A DNA stretch of 64,000 nt from Posidonia oceanica (GCA_037176725.1 JAZBRS010000035.1:51408001-51472000), one strand, 5' to 3'; positions 9,837-20,208 are shown, numbered from the stretch's first letter. Numbers and translations are program-made. Notes: generated by a model not told the origin, from the letters alone.

Positions 9837-11149
9837 CTGCTAGACTCCGGCTTTCGCTTCTGGCTTTTTCGCTCGCTTGTTTTGCAGCTTTGTCTGCCTT
9901 GTGTGCCTTCTTTGCCCGTTTTGCTCGCTTCTTTGTGCAAACCCCTAGCAAGTCGCTACGTGGCTACTTTGCTTGGGTTTTGCACCTCTTTCGCCTCAGT
10001 TTGCGCTTCCTCTTGCTTGGCTTCGCTTATGTGCTTGTTTATTTACTTATTGTCTTGCTTATACTCCTATTTCTTTTACAGTCTGCTTACTTTTACCTTG
10101 TTTTGCCTCACTTGCTTATTATTGCTTTAATTCTTGCACATTGCATGTCTACATACTTTGTTTGGCTAAAATACATGCTTTTTGGATGTTGAATGCTTCT
10201 TTTACACTCTCGCTATGTCACCACACACGCACATACTATGCCTACGTGCCTTTTGACTTGATGAATGCTTCTTTTTCACCATCATGTTCACAAACACTCG
10301 CACATGCCATGAACATGCCTTTTGTCGTGTTGTATGATGGTTGCTTGCCATTTTGACTGATTTTCTTCCCTTTTGCACTTGCCATGCTTAGGATAGTAGA
10401 GACTTGTCTGCTTCCCCCATGGTTAACTAAAAAATGCAAGTAAAAAGAACTTCTAGGGGCAACTAGAGACTACAAACAATCCTTCACTCCCTTTGGTTAA
10501 TAAAATGTGCAAGATAAAAAAAAAACTCTAATCATTTGCATAAGCATCATATAGGGCATGCATTCTTCTCCTCTGAGTCCACCTACTAGTCTGCGAAGGA
10601 CGATTCCGGCCTCTTGTTCCACTGCTTTGGGCGTGGCATAAGTTGGTCGGTCCGTCCCCTCCTTGTCTGGGGGTCGTGTCGGTGTTAGTAGAGGGTACCA
10701 CCCACGCTTTGGCGGGGTAGAGGCCACCAACGCACCACCCTGTCATTACCTGAGCTTTGGGCCGGGAGTTAGACAGGGGACCTACTTTTTCTGACCTGAG
10801 TCGGTGACCTGTACATCCAGGGATACCCGGAGTAGACAACCTTGCTAGGACACACTAGTTAGGTGAGGGGGGCATACTAGAAAGCATGCATATCATTCAC
10901 GCCACTTAACTAACTCATTTGCATTCATCCTCTAGTTTCTAACCCTAATTTCCTTCTGTTGTGTCAGCGTGATCGGTAAGCGAGTTCCCTTTGCCAGAGC
11001 TTGAGTACCGACCCTCGTTGACCCCCTTTTGCGACTTAGTTCGCGACCATTCCCCTTCCGAGCAATCCGCACTTGCGACGATAGCTCCTCTTAGGAAGCA
11101 TCGCTTGAATACCCGTCGCAGCCCAGTTCTCACACGCTCTAGGTCAGCA
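9837..11149 (+). other. E1 untranslated leader
   Basis: No gene is seen. Leader sequence is shared with E2 (33451-34912) and E3 (62829-64000), including TTAATAAAATG near 10498, a GC-rich segment (about 10600-10850) with GGTCGTGTCGGTGT, and a GGTGAGGGGGGC purine run. It ends in a pyrimidine tract and CAG (10967), then GATCG|GTAAG. This is the natural place for an RNA packaging signal, but that is inference. Confidence 0.6.
10955..10981 (+). promoter_or_regulatory. Leader splice acceptor followed by splice donor
   Basis: TTCTGTTGTGTCAG is followed within about 9 bases by GATCG|GTAAG, with the donor GT at 10976. The donor is GTAAGT in E2 (34738) and in E3 (63965). It lies about 175 bp upstream of the gag ATG. 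Joined to the acceptor at 21324, it would give a message for the accessory ORF without gag-pol. Confidence 0.5.
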
Positions 11150-13831
11150 ATGGCCCAGTACGTTAGTGAGCCTTCTTTTACTTCTGCCACGGAGGGTGTT
11201 TCCGTTCTGGCCCCCCCGGTTGCTCTTTCTGTCCCACCTGTTCCCCCTCCGACGCCAGGGTTTCCTCCTCTGACGTCTCTAGGTTCTCAGTACACCTCGG
11301 GACAGTGGCAAGCCTCCCTTCCTCCGGATCCGGTCGCCGAATCTATCTTGACGGCCGTTACTCGCGCTCCGGAGACGCCACTGCCCCCTCCATCCCAGGG
11401 ATACGTCGCTTTCGACATCCCTTCCACCGCTGCTGCGACCTTCTCTGTAGAATCCTTCCCTCCCGGACAGTCTGTGTCCGTGCCACTTGTTTCTCAGCCT
11501 CCGCCGGCACTGCACTTCAGCGTCCCCACTGGCGAGACGCCCGAGGCGCAGTACCAGCATCTGATGGAGCTCGCCCAGAGACTGCAGGGCATGGCTCTAT
11601 CAGTTCGTCCTCCTTCTGTCCCTGTCGTTCCTGAGGTTCCTCCGAGGCCAGTTCCTGCATTCCTTGCATCAACCTCTACACCTCCGCCTCGACCATCGTC
11701 GCAACTGCTCACGGTTCCGACGATGGGGGCTCGTTTGCCGCCTCCTCCTGCACAACACTTGGCACAGCATGCTCCACTTCCTTCTGGTGGTCAACCCTTT
11801 GGATCGGCTGGAGCCCAGTACCTCACTGGCCCACTGTCTGGCACCCCGCCTGCACAGCAACTGGTGCTCCGCCATCCTACCCCTGTCCCAGCACAGCATG
11901 GCATTTATTCTTCTCCTCTCCCTCAAGTCCAGCATCCTGCATACACTCCTGCATACACTATCCCCCAGCACGGATACGCCGGCCATCCCGTTGCTCCACC
12001 AGGCGACGCTATGGTAGATCCGGAGGAGCACTTAGGTGCGACCCATTCGGCGTATGTGCTCACTACCCCTGCTGATCCCTCTCCTACAGCAGCAATCCCA
12101 GACCCCATCAATAACCGGATGGACGTCTTGGAGAAAGCACTACGACTAGTGCAGGGTACTGAGCACCAGACCTACCAGTTCCGGGACCTCTGTTGCTTTC
12201 CAGAGGCGGTACTCCCTCCGAAGTTCAAAATCCCGGACTTCGAGAAGTATAATGGTAGGGGCTGCCCTGTAGCACACTTGAAGGCGTATTGCGGTGATCT
12301 CGCTCAGCTTCAGGCTGACGAGAGGTTGCTGATCCGCTTGTTCCAGAAGAGTTTGACCGGGCCGGCACTTAAGTGGTTCACATCACTCGATATGTCAGCC
12401 ATCAAGACTTGGAACGACCTCAGTCAGGCGTTCCTGGAGCAGTACTCCTTCAACCTCGATCTTGTCCCAAAGAGGGCGGACTTGATCGCCATCAAGCAGA
12501 ACTCTGGCGAGCCGTTCGGGGAGTACGTCGGCCGCTGGCGCGCCCTTGCCTCTCAGGTTCAAGATAGACCCTCTGACGAGGAGTCTATCGAGATTGTTAT
12601 CAAAGGGGCGCAGCCGTCTCTCGGAGCTCTGCTTAGCATTCAACCAGTCACTACTTTTGCGGCACTCATCAGAGCTGGAGCGCGCGTGGAGAGTTCTTTG
12701 CGGAGTGGCAATTTCCCAGCTCTCTCTGCGTTCGCTAAGCAGGCAGTGATAAGCAGCAACAGTGCCAACAGCAGCACCCCTAACAACAACAACAGCGGCA
12801 GCAACAACAACCGCCCGAAGAGGAAGGACTCGCCGAAACCCGCTGTTGCATTCGTCGATTCTCCTGCTGTGCCTGTTCACTTGCCGTCTCGGCCTGCCCC
12901 AGCTCAGATGGTGTACGCTCCTGCACCTAGGAATCCACACACACCGCACATCACAACCACCGCTAGACCGGTCTATCCTGCCGCACCGGTTCAGCAAGGC
13001 CCGTACCCGAGGCAAAGAAGACCACCCGCTGAGAGGAGGAATTTCACCCCACTGGTGGAACCGCTCACGGTCATCTTGCCGAAGGTGGCATCGCTCCTGA
13101 AGTTCCCGGAGGTTCGTCCGCCGCCAAGCCCTCTGCCGCATTGGTTTAGGCCGGACCTCTTCTGCAATTTCCATCGAAGCGTCGGGCATTCGACGGATAA
13201 TTGCTTCTCCCTGCGGAACGCAATTCAGGACTTGATCGAATCGGGAACGATTGTGATCGACACGCACGAGGCTTCCTCTCAAGCACGCACTCATGCATCT
13301 GCATCTCCAGCTGTTCCCCCGCATTCTGGCATCGTCCGCCAACCTTTACCGGAGCACTCTCATCCGGGAAGGGCGGGAACCTCAGGCGTCCACTCTGTTT
13401 TTCCTTCTGGGCCCGCTACCTCTGTTGTGGACCCTTCTGATCTTATCTCTGACCTCTCTGAACCTTTCCCAGTCAGTCTCTATTTGGCGGCAGTTGCCGG
13501 CTCCGAGTCGGGAATCCATTTGATCCGACCGCGTGCCAGGCCGGAGCGCCCTCGCGCGTCTCCCACCGTGCTCCCTCAGGCTCAATCTCCTGTACACCTT
13601 TTAGCCAGAGCCCAGCCTAGTTCTCCCATTCACCTTCTAGGCAGACCTCAACCTGCCCCAGCCTTCCCACCCCAACAACCATATCCCTTAGACAGACCTC
13701 AGTATCCTGTAGGTCCCCCTGTAACCCCTCCTGTGCTCGCAGCACATGCTCCAGTCGTCATTAACTTGACCATGGACACCCATCGCGTCCCTTACAGCTA
13801 CGCCACAGAAATGTGCGCGGAAATAACGTGA
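11150..13831 (+). CDS. gag: Gag polyprotein of E1 (893 aa), ends at TGA
   Basis: This is the structural protein of the cytoplasmic virus-like particle. I start at the first ATG (Met-Ala-Gln-Tyr), also present in E2 at 34913; the frame is open for 53 codons upstream but without an ATG. The first ~345 residues are Pro/Ser/Ala/Gln-rich. A retrotransposon Gag domain follows at about residues 345-520, with hallmarks such as KFKIPDFEKYNG and LKWFTSL. An Asn/Ser-rich linker comes next, then a zinc-knuckle variant CX2HX4HX4C (13162-13203), where His replaces the usual second Cys. The tail is rich in Pro/His/Leu repeats. The frame continues into pol after a single TGA; E2 has CTA (Leu) at that codon. 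The protein is long for a Gag because of the proline-rich N-terminal region. Confidence 0.9.
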   Translation: MAQYVSEPSFTSATEGVSVLAPPVALSVPPVPPPTPGFPPLTSLGSQYTSGQWQASLPPDPVAESILTAVTRAPETPLPPPSQGYVAFDIPSTAAATFSVESFPPGQSVSVPLVSQPPPALHFSVPTGETPEAQYQHLMELAQRLQGMALSVRPPSVPVVPEVPPRPVPAFLASTSTPPPRPSSQLLTVPTMGARLPPPPAQHLAQHAPLPSGGQPFGSAGAQYLTGPLSGTPPAQQLVLRHPTPVPAQHGIYSSPLPQVQHPAYTPAYTIPQHGYAGHPVAPPGDAMVDPEEHLGATHSAYVLTTPADPSPTAAIPDPINNRMDVLEKALRLVQGTEHQTYQFRDLCCFPEAVLPPKFKIPDFEKYNGRGCPVAHLKAYCGDLAQLQADERLLIRLFQKSLTGPALKWFTSLDMSAIKTWNDLSQAFLEQYSFNLDLVPKRADLIAIKQNSGEPFGEYVGRWRALASQVQDRPSDEESIEIVIKGAQPSLGALLSIQPVTTFAALIRAGARVESSLRSGNFPALSAFAKQAVISSNSANSSTPNNNNSGSNNNRPKRKDSPKPAVAFVDSPAVPVHLPSRPAPAQMVYAPAPRNPHTPHITTTARPVYPAAPVQQGPYPRQRRPPAERRNFTPLVEPLTVILPKVASLLKFPEVRPPPSPLPHWFRPDLFCNFHRSVGHSTDNCFSLRNAIQDLIESGTIVIDTHEASSQARTHASASPAVPPHSGIVRQPLPEHSHPGRAGTSGVHSVFPSGPATSVVDPSDLISDLSEPFPVSLYLAAVAGSESGIHLIRPRARPERPRASPTVLPQAQSPVHLLARAQPSSPIHLLGRPQPAPAFPPQQPYPLDRPQYPVGPPVTPPVLAAHAPVVINLTMDTHRVPYSYATEMCAEIT
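13829..13831 (+). other. In-frame TGA between gag and pol
   Basis: The codons are ACG TGA TCG GGG AGG. The same frame is open on both sides for thousands of bases, and E2 has ACG CTA TCG. Either this is a regulated readthrough stop or a recent two-base mutation that disabled E1. No slippery heptamer or overlapping frame is needed to reach pol. Confidence 0.8.
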
Positions 13832-16800
13832 TCGGGGAGGATTTACAGGCCCCCAGCACCAGCAACTAGGCCAACTCATCCTAGACCTGTTATACCCCCA
13901 CCCTCAGGCCAACCCTTAGCAAATCCAGCCCCAGATCAGCCTGTAGTTAGCCAAGTCCCTAGCCGGCCTGTAGTAACCCAGCTTCCTGCCACTACCCCTG
14001 TAGAACCTGCTAGAATCACCCCTCCGGCTGCTAGGAGAGACCAACTTAGAGCAGACCTAACCTCCCAGCTTAAGAAGGTTAAAGCTGACATCTCCATCTG
14101 GGATTTGATCCACACTTCTGCCGAACATCGCGAGGCTTTTCTTCGTGTGTTCCAGGCTGCTCGTGTGTCCCAGTCCATTGAGCCTTCTGCCTTGGAGAGC
14201 ATGGTTGGGTTAATCGCGGAGCCCCAGGTCATCTCTTTTACGAGTGATGAGCTGCCTCCGGCAGGGATTAATCACAACCAGCCCCTATTCGTCACGGTGC
14301 AGTTCAAAAACTTCCGCATTCCCCTAACACTGGTTGATAACGGGTCAGGCCTTAACGTCTGCCCCTTGCGTACAGCAACCAAGCTCGGATTCAAAGCCGA
14401 GGATATCACGCCAGCCGTGAAGGGAATGACTGCTTTTGACAACACTCACCATGACGCTCTAGGGATTCTGATTATCCCTCTGGCTATCGGCCCGGTCGTC
14501 TTCGACGTAGAATTCTATGTCGTCGACTTGAAGCCTAACTTCAATCTTCTGCTTGGGCGCCCTTGGCTTCACAAGCATCAGGTCCTTCCTTCAACCCTCC
14601 ATCGAATGATAAAGTACCGTCGTGGCGATGATGTCATTGTCGTCATGGCGGAGAACTTTGAGAAGGAGCGGATTGAAGCAGTCTCTCCCGTGTCTTCGCA
14701 ATCCATCCCATTTGACCCTGAGACTTCTGAAGCCCTCTATCGCGTTAATCGGTGCGAGCCAGTTAACTTTGTTCCTGACCTTGAACGTGTCAACTCCTTG
14801 ACCGTTCACAGCAACCCCTTTCGAATGGTCGAGAATGTATGTCACAGATGGGGTTACACAAAGGGTACGCCGCTCGGGCGTCACGGCCAAGGGATCGCGG
14901 AGCCGATCGTAGCAGTGGAGCGAAGGAAGTCTGAAGGCCTCGGCTACGAACCAAAGCTCGACGAAGGTCACTGCTTTCAACTCAGAGATCGTGCACCAGC
15001 CATTCCCAGAGACCTCACTAACTTTACCAGTGCAGGAATTCTGGGATCCACCAACTATCAAGCCGCAGCGCCGACAGAGGATTGGGTGTGTGTTGAGGAC
15101 TACTACTCGGATGAAGAGCAGTCTGATGCAACAGAGGCAGTCCCAATCAGCTCAGCAGAAACAGTGGTCAGAGCAGAGGCCCCACAGTCAGTTTATTTAG
15201 CTCTCCCTCTGGCAGAAACAGCAGGCAGTTCAGCAGGCCCCGTGGCAAATGCAAATTCTCATCCTTTTCCAGCCACATCAGTTCCCCAGCAACAGTCAGC
15301 AGCAGTACAGGGGTCAGAGGCACTCCTCTTGGCAGAACCAAGCATGCTACCAGCGGTCACAGACACATCAGTGCCGCTGCCCCCATCTCTGGAGGGGCAG
15401 TCCATCAATTCAGTCGGCAGCGTGGCCCAGCCCGCTCCCTCAGCATCATCTTCAGGAATGCAGCTGGCTCAGTCCGCTCCGCATTCTCCTGACGACCTGC
15501 AGCAGCTCTCATGGCAAGACCCCACGGCGTCAGAAGCTGCGCTCTCTCAGTTACGGCCCGATACAAAAGGCCAACTGAGCACTACATTATCCGGGTCCTT
15601 GAGCCCTCCAAAGAGCACCCCTACTTATTCTCTAGCAGTGACCCTGGAAGCTTATTCATCAGTAGCACCGCTGGCCTCTCTATTTGGGCCTTCTACATCT
15701 GAACTGCCATCAATGGACGCGCCCGTGAACCAGATCATGCAAACCCCAAGGGCAGCAATCCATCTTGCAGCCGGGCCAGTGCCGCAGGCCCCCGGCGCCT
15801 ACTACGTCGACTCCCCCTCAGACGAAGAAGAAGGAGCGGCGATAGAAGCCCAGGTCGATTCTTGGATGTCCGACTTAGAGCTGCTCTATCAAGAACAGAT
15901 CAAGTCGATAGCAGAAGACCTGGCAGAGCATCAAGCTGCAGAAAGGAAAGGAAAAGCCGTAGTCACGGATCCTCCTCTGCAAGACGACCATGCTTCTATC
16001 ATGGTTCTAGAAAACTCAGCAACGCCGGACTCCCCTAGACCAGATGAGCTCATCACTCTTCAACCAGAAGGCGGGCCTAGGTGGTTTGTGCAACCCATGC
16101 CTCACCTGAACAATATACCGAGCGGCAGTAACCAGATTAGCCACCAGTCTGGCATATCCTCCACAAGCACACTAGAAGACCCGGAGGGAGGAACATCAGC
16201 AGTACATGCAGCAGCAGTAACAGAGCAGAATGCCTCAGCAGCAGAACAGTCAGCAGCATCAGCAGTAGAGTCAGTTAAGCCCTCAGCAGTATCAGCAGAG
16301 CACTCAGCAGAGCCAGCCAGGCCAGAGCAAACGGTAGAAGGAGTTGCTGGGATGGAGGTCGCGCACCGAGGCTACAAGAATACTCGAGTAAGCGTGACCA
16401 TCCTGAAACGTCACCAGGGCCAAGCGGCGGAACACATGCACTCTTTCGACATTGCAAGTCCTTCTTTTGAGAAAGAGATCCTCTCAGAACTTATTGCCTA
16501 TGGAGAGGAGGATGATACGGGCATGGATGAGACTAACGAACCTTTGCCCGAGTTCCGGCCCTATGACGACGACCCAGAAGGCCCCAACCTCCATGTCGAA
16601 GAAGAAACGGAGGTTGTCAACATCGGCACAGCTGAGGAAGTCAGAGAAGTTTGCATCAGTGCCCAGCTGTCCACCCAGGTTCGAGCAGAATTCATCGCAT
16701 TCCTGAAAGAATATGCGGATGTCTTCGCCTGGAGTTATGAAGATATGGTCGGCCTTGACATAGAAATAGTGGTGCACAATCTGCCCTTAAATCCGGATGC

Positions 16801-19800
16801 TAAGCCAGTAAAGCAGAAATTGAGAAGATGGCGACCGCAGTGGCTGCTCATGATCAAAGAAGAGATAATGAAGCAGCTTGGAGTCAACTTTCTGAAGGTC
16901 GTTCTTTATCCTGAATGGCTGGCAAACATTGTACCTGTGCCCAAGAAAGATGGCCGAATCCGGATCTGTATCGACTACAGGGACCTGAACAAGGCAAGTC
17001 CCAAAGACGACTTTCCATTGCCCCACATTGACGTCCTAGTCGACAATACAGCGGGCCACAAAATGCTCTCCTTCATGGACGGCTTTTCCGGATACAATCA
17101 GATCAAAATGGCGGAAGAGGACATGGAAAAGACTTCATTCATCACCCCTTGGGGAGTCTTCTGCTACCAAGTCATGCCGTTCGGCCTGAAGAATGCTGGT
17201 GCAACCTATCAAAGGGCCATGACTGCGCTATTCCACGACCTCATGCACCAAGAAGTGGAGGTCTATGTAGACGATATGATCGCCAAAACCAAAGAGCCCG
17301 AGGATCATCTTGCCTGTCTCAGAAAGCTCTTTGACCGTCTACGGAAGTACAAGCTGCGCCTGAATCCCAAGAAGTGCGTATTCGGGGTGTCTTCTGGCAA
17401 ATTGCTCGGCTACATTGTTAGCCAAAGGGGGATTGAGGTGGACCCGTTGAAAGCACAAGCCATCGTGGACATGCCACCCCCTAGAACTGAAAAGGAAGTC
17501 AGAAGTCTGCTTGGGCGTTTACAATATATCAGTCGCTTCATTGCACAGCTTACGCCCATCTGCGAACCCATATTCAAGCTCTTGAGGAAGAATGCGCAGA
17601 TTCACTGGAACGAGGAGTGTCAGGCTGCATTCGCCAAGATCAAGCAGCTGTTGATCAAGCCTCCTGTCCTGGTCCCGCCTACGCCAGGGAGACCTTTGCT
17701 TCTCTACCTTTCTACCACGCAGCATTCCATGGGCGCCGTCTTGGGCCAGCATGACGAATCTGGTAGGAAGGAGCGCGCCATCTACTACCTGAGCAAGAAA
17801 TTTAATGAATGCGAAGCCAGGTACACAACACTAGAGAAGACTTGCTTGTCCCTTGTCTGGGCTGCACAGAAGCTGAGGCACTACATGATGGCATACCCAG
17901 TACAGCTCTTATGCCGGCATGATCCCATCAAATTCCTCTTCCAGAAGCCGGCCATGGTGGGCAGATGTGCCAAGTGGCAGGTGTTATTGTCTCAGTACGA
18001 CATCACCTTCGTCACACAGAAATCCATGAAGGGTCAAGCAATGGCAGACCATCTTGCTGACCTCCCTCTGCCTGAATACCAACCCCTCCAGACGCAGTTC
18101 CCTGATGAAGACATTCTCTTTGCAATGGAGGACTCTGAGCAGAAAGATCCTGAAGAAGCAGAGGAATGGCAGCTCTACTTTGATGGTGCAGTCAACAAGA
18201 AGGGTCGAGGCGTAGGCGCAGTGCTGACCACGCCCCAAGGACAGATGACTCCTTTCGCGAGGAAGCTGACTTTCACCTGCACAAACAACGAAGCAGAGTA
18301 CGAAGCATGCATCCTGGGGTTGAAAGTCGCCCTCGAGCATGAGGCGCAGAAGCTGCATGTGCACGGCGATGCCATGCTGGTAATTTCTCAAGTGAACGGC
18401 GATTGGAAGACAAAAGATCCCAAGCTTGTGCCGTATCACGAACACCTGCTGAGGCTGATGAAAGAATTCAAGAGCATCCGCTTCACATACCTGAACAGAG
18501 CAAAGAACGCGTATGCAGACGCACTAGCAACTCTGGCATCCTGGCTTACTATATCAGAAGACAGCACTGTGGATGTATCAGTCACTCGCATTGAACAGCC
18601 TGCATACTGCATGAGCATAGAAGAAGTGGATCCCGCAGAGGGGCAGCCCTGGTATCAAGACATAAAATCTTTCCTGGAGTCTGGTAACTTTCCTCCTGAT
18701 ACCACGGCAGCAGACAAGAGAACTTTGGCGCGTCTGGCGTCAAAATATGTGTTAGGGGCCGGGCAGCTATACAGAAGGTCATACAATCAGATGCTACTGC
18801 GCTGCCTGAACAAGTCGGAGGCGGACACGCTGATGCTTCAAGTGCATGCAGGAACCTGTGGCCCGCATATGAACGGCGTCCTCCTGGCCAAGAAGATCAT
18901 GCTTCAAGGATATTTCTGGCAGACCATGGAAGCCGACTGCTGCCGGTTCGTGCGTAGATGCCACAACTGTCAGGTCCATGGTAACTTCATCAAGGCCCCT
19001 CCACATCAGCTGCATAATATGTCTTCGCCATGGCCTTTCTCCACCTGGGGGATCGATGTCATCGGCGCCATCCACCCCGCTGCTTCAAATGGTCATCGTT
19101 ACATTCTGGTAGCGATCGATTACTTCACCAAGTGGGTGGAAGCGGCCTCTTACAGGACAGTCACCGCTGCGGCAACAGAAAAATTTATCAGAAACAATAT
19201 TGTTGCCCGGTATGGGGTCCCGTACTCTGTCATCTCAGATAACGGCTCAAACTTTATTGCCAAAAGGATCGAAGAATACCTGCAAAGTCTCAAGATCAAG
19301 CACCATCGATCCTCACCTTATCGGCCTCAGATGAACGGAGCAGTGGAATCTGCAAACAAGAATATTGTCAAGATCCTGAAGAAAATGGCAGAAATCCACA
19401 AGGATTGGCACGACAAGCTCCCGTACGCGCTCTGGGCGTACAGGACATCAATCCGGACCTCTACAGGAGCCACCCCGTACTCTCTGGTGTACGGCATGGA
19501 AGCGGTGTTACCTGTTGAAGTGGAGATCCCCTCTCTGCGGATCCTGCGAGAAGCTGAGTTGGAAGAAGCAGAATGGGTCGAAGACCGCTGCATCCAACTG
19601 AACTTGATTGATGAGCGCAGATTGCAAGCCATGCACAACGCTCACTGCTATCAGAAGCGGATGGCCAAAGCATTCTTGAAGAAGGTCCAGCCCAGAAGCC
19701 TCCAGCCAGGGGACCTTGTCTTGCGCGCCATTCACTTGCCGGACGGTCGAGGGAAATTCCGACCCAATTGGCGCGGCCCCTTTGTGGTCAAACAGATCTT

Positions 19801-19891
19801 TTCGGGAGGCGCTGTAACCCTTGAAGATATGGACCAGATTGAGCAGTCTGAGCCCGTCAACCTCTGCTATCTCAAGAAGTACTATCAGTAG
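13832..19891 (+). CDS. pol: Pol polyprotein of E1: protease, G-patch-like, RT, RNase H, archaeal-type RNase H, integrase
   Basis: The frame is open for 2019 codons after the gag TGA. The first ATG is only at 14201, so expression needs readthrough, splicing or fusion to gag. Domains in order: aspartic protease with VDNGS (active Asp at 14336); a G-patch-like segment at about 14825-14960 (Gly-rich, GYxKGxxLG and GQGI); a long Ala/Ser/Gln-rich linker to about 16350; RT with YVDD at 17264-17275; a first RNase H (about 17690-18060) whose usual first Asp is missing; and a second, archaeal-type RNase H (about 18167-18545) with Asp, Glu, Asp, Asp all present. Integrase has an N-terminal His/Cys zinc site (18840-18980), a catalytic Asp at 19048, Asp in SDNG (19234) and Glu in VESAN (19343), then a GPF module (about 19771). 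The dual RNase H marks the Tat lineage. It looks intact. Confidence 0.93.
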   Translation, partial: SGRIYRPPAPATRPTHPRPVIPPPSGQPLANPAPDQPVVSQVPSRPVVTQLPATTPVEPARITPPAARRDQLRADLTSQLKKVKADISIWDLIHTSAEHREAFLRVFQAARVSQSIEPSALESMVGLIAEPQVISFTSDELPPAGINHNQPLFVTVQFKNFRIPLTLVDNGSGLNVCPLRTATKLGFKAEDITPAVKGMTAFDNTHHDALGILIIPLAIGPVVFDVEFYVVDLKPNFNLLLGRPWLHKHQVLPSTLHRMIKYRRGDDVIVVMAENFEKERIEAVSPVSSQSIPFDPETSEALYRVNRCEPVNFVPDLERVNSLTVHSNPFRMVENVCHRWGYTKGTPLGRHGQGIAEPIVAVERRKSEGLGYEPKLDEGHCFQLRDRAPAIPRDLTNFTSAGILGSTNYQAAAPTEDWVCVEDYYSDEEQSDATEAVPISSAETVVRAEAPQSVYLALPLAETAGSSAGPVANANSHPFPATSVPQQQSAAVQGSEALLLAEPSMLPAVTDTSVPLPPSLEGQSINSVGSVAQPAPSASSSGMQLAQSAPHSPDDLQQLSWQDPTASEAALSQLRPDTKGQLSTTLSGSLSPPKSTPTYSLAVTLEAYSSVAPLASLFGPSTSELPSMDAPVNQIMQTPRAAIHLAAGPVPQAPGAYYVDSPSDEEEGAAIEAQVDSWMSDLELLYQEQIKSIAEDLAEHQAAERKGKAVVTDPPLQDDHASIMVLENSATPDSPRPDELITLQPEGGPRWFVQPMPHLNNIPSGSNQISHQSGISSTSTLEDPEGGTSAVHAAAVTEQNASAAEQSAASAVESVKPSAVSAEHSAEPARPEQTVEGVAGMEVAHRGYKNTRVSVTILKRHQGQAAEHMHSFDIASPSFEKEILSELIAYGEEDDTGMDETNEPLPEFRPYDDDPEGPNLHVEEETEVVNIGTAEEVREVCISAQLSTQVRAEFIAFLKEYADVFAWSYEDMVGLDIEIVVHNLPLNPDAKPVKQKLRRWRPQWLLMIKEEIMKQLGVNFLKVVLYPEWLANIVPVPKKDGRIRICIDYRDLNKASPKDDFPLPHIDVLVDNTAGHKMLSFMDGFSGYNQIKMAEEDMEKTSFITPWGVFCYQVMPFGLKNAGATYQRAMTALFHDLMHQEVEVYVDDMIAKTKEPEDHLACLRKLFDRLRKYKLRLNPKKCVFGVSSGKLLGYIVSQRGIEVDPLKAQAIVDMPPPRTEKEVRSLLGRLQYISRFIAQLTPICEPIFKLLRKNAQIHWNEECQAAFAKIKQLLIKPPVLVPPTPGRPLLLYLSTTQHSMGAVLGQHDESGRKERAIYYLSKKFNECEARYTTLEKTCLSLVWAAQKLRHYMMAYPVQLLCRHDPIKFLFQKPAMVGRCAKWQVLLSQYDITFVTQKSMKGQAMADHLADLPLPEYQPLQTQFPDEDILFAMEDSEQKDPEEAEEWQLYFDGAVNKKGRGVGAVLTTPQGQMTPFARKLTFTCTNNEAEYEACILGLKVALEHEAQKLHVHGDAMLVISQVNGDWKTKDPKLVPYHEHLLRLMKEFKSIRFTYLNRAKNAYADALATLASWLTISEDSTVDVSVTRIEQPAYCMSIEEVDPAEGQPWYQDIKSFLESGNFPPDTTAADKRTLARLASKYVLGAGQLYRRSYNQMLLRCLNKSEADTLMLQVHAGTCGPHMNGVLLAKKIMLQGYFWQTMEADCCRFVRRCHNCQVHGNFIKAPPHQLHNMSSPWPFSTWGIDVIGAIHPAASNGHRYILVAIDYFTKWVEAASYRTVTAAATEKFIRNNIVARYGVPYSVISDNGSNFIAKRIEEYLQSLKIKHHRSSPYRPQMNGAVESANKNIVKILKKMAEIHKDWHDKLPYALWAYRTSIRTSTGATPYSLVYGMEAVLPVEVEIPSLRILREAELEEAEWVEDRCIQLNLIDERRLQAMHNAHCYQKRMAKAFLKKVQPRSLQPGDLVLRAIHLPDGRGKFRPNWRGPFVVKQIFSGGAVTLEDMDQIEQSEPVNLCYLKKYYQ

Positions 19892-20208
19892 CCGAAAGCG
19901 GCCCCGTTGCAGTTGCCCTTCTCCCGCTTGCACTCGCATTCTCGCCTTCTTACTTCGACTCTACTTCAAATCATCATCGTCATCTTTTCAGCTCTTGCCC
20001 CCTTTCTTTTCAAATCATCATCGTCATTCTCTCAAGCATTGCATCTTGAGCCCGGTGATGACAACCGGAAGTGCTCGCCTGCTCTGGAAAGGGTCACCCT
20101 GCCTCACCCGGCACTACTTAGATGTCTTAGCACGTGAGGGAGCCACCACCAATTAGGACAGGCGAACTGCCCAATCTCACAAGGACATACACCTCTGAGG
20201 GAGAAAAA

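Noticed and set aside
10991..11149. Gag start upstream of 11150
   Set aside because: The frame is open to 10991, but the first codon there is TTG and no ATG occurs before 11150. E2 has a stop close to the matching place.
11150..19891. Endogenous pararetrovirus or other plant virus
   Set aside because: LTRs, PBS, PPT, integrase and the Tat-type dual RNase H identify an LTR retrotransposon. No movement or coat protein motif is seen.
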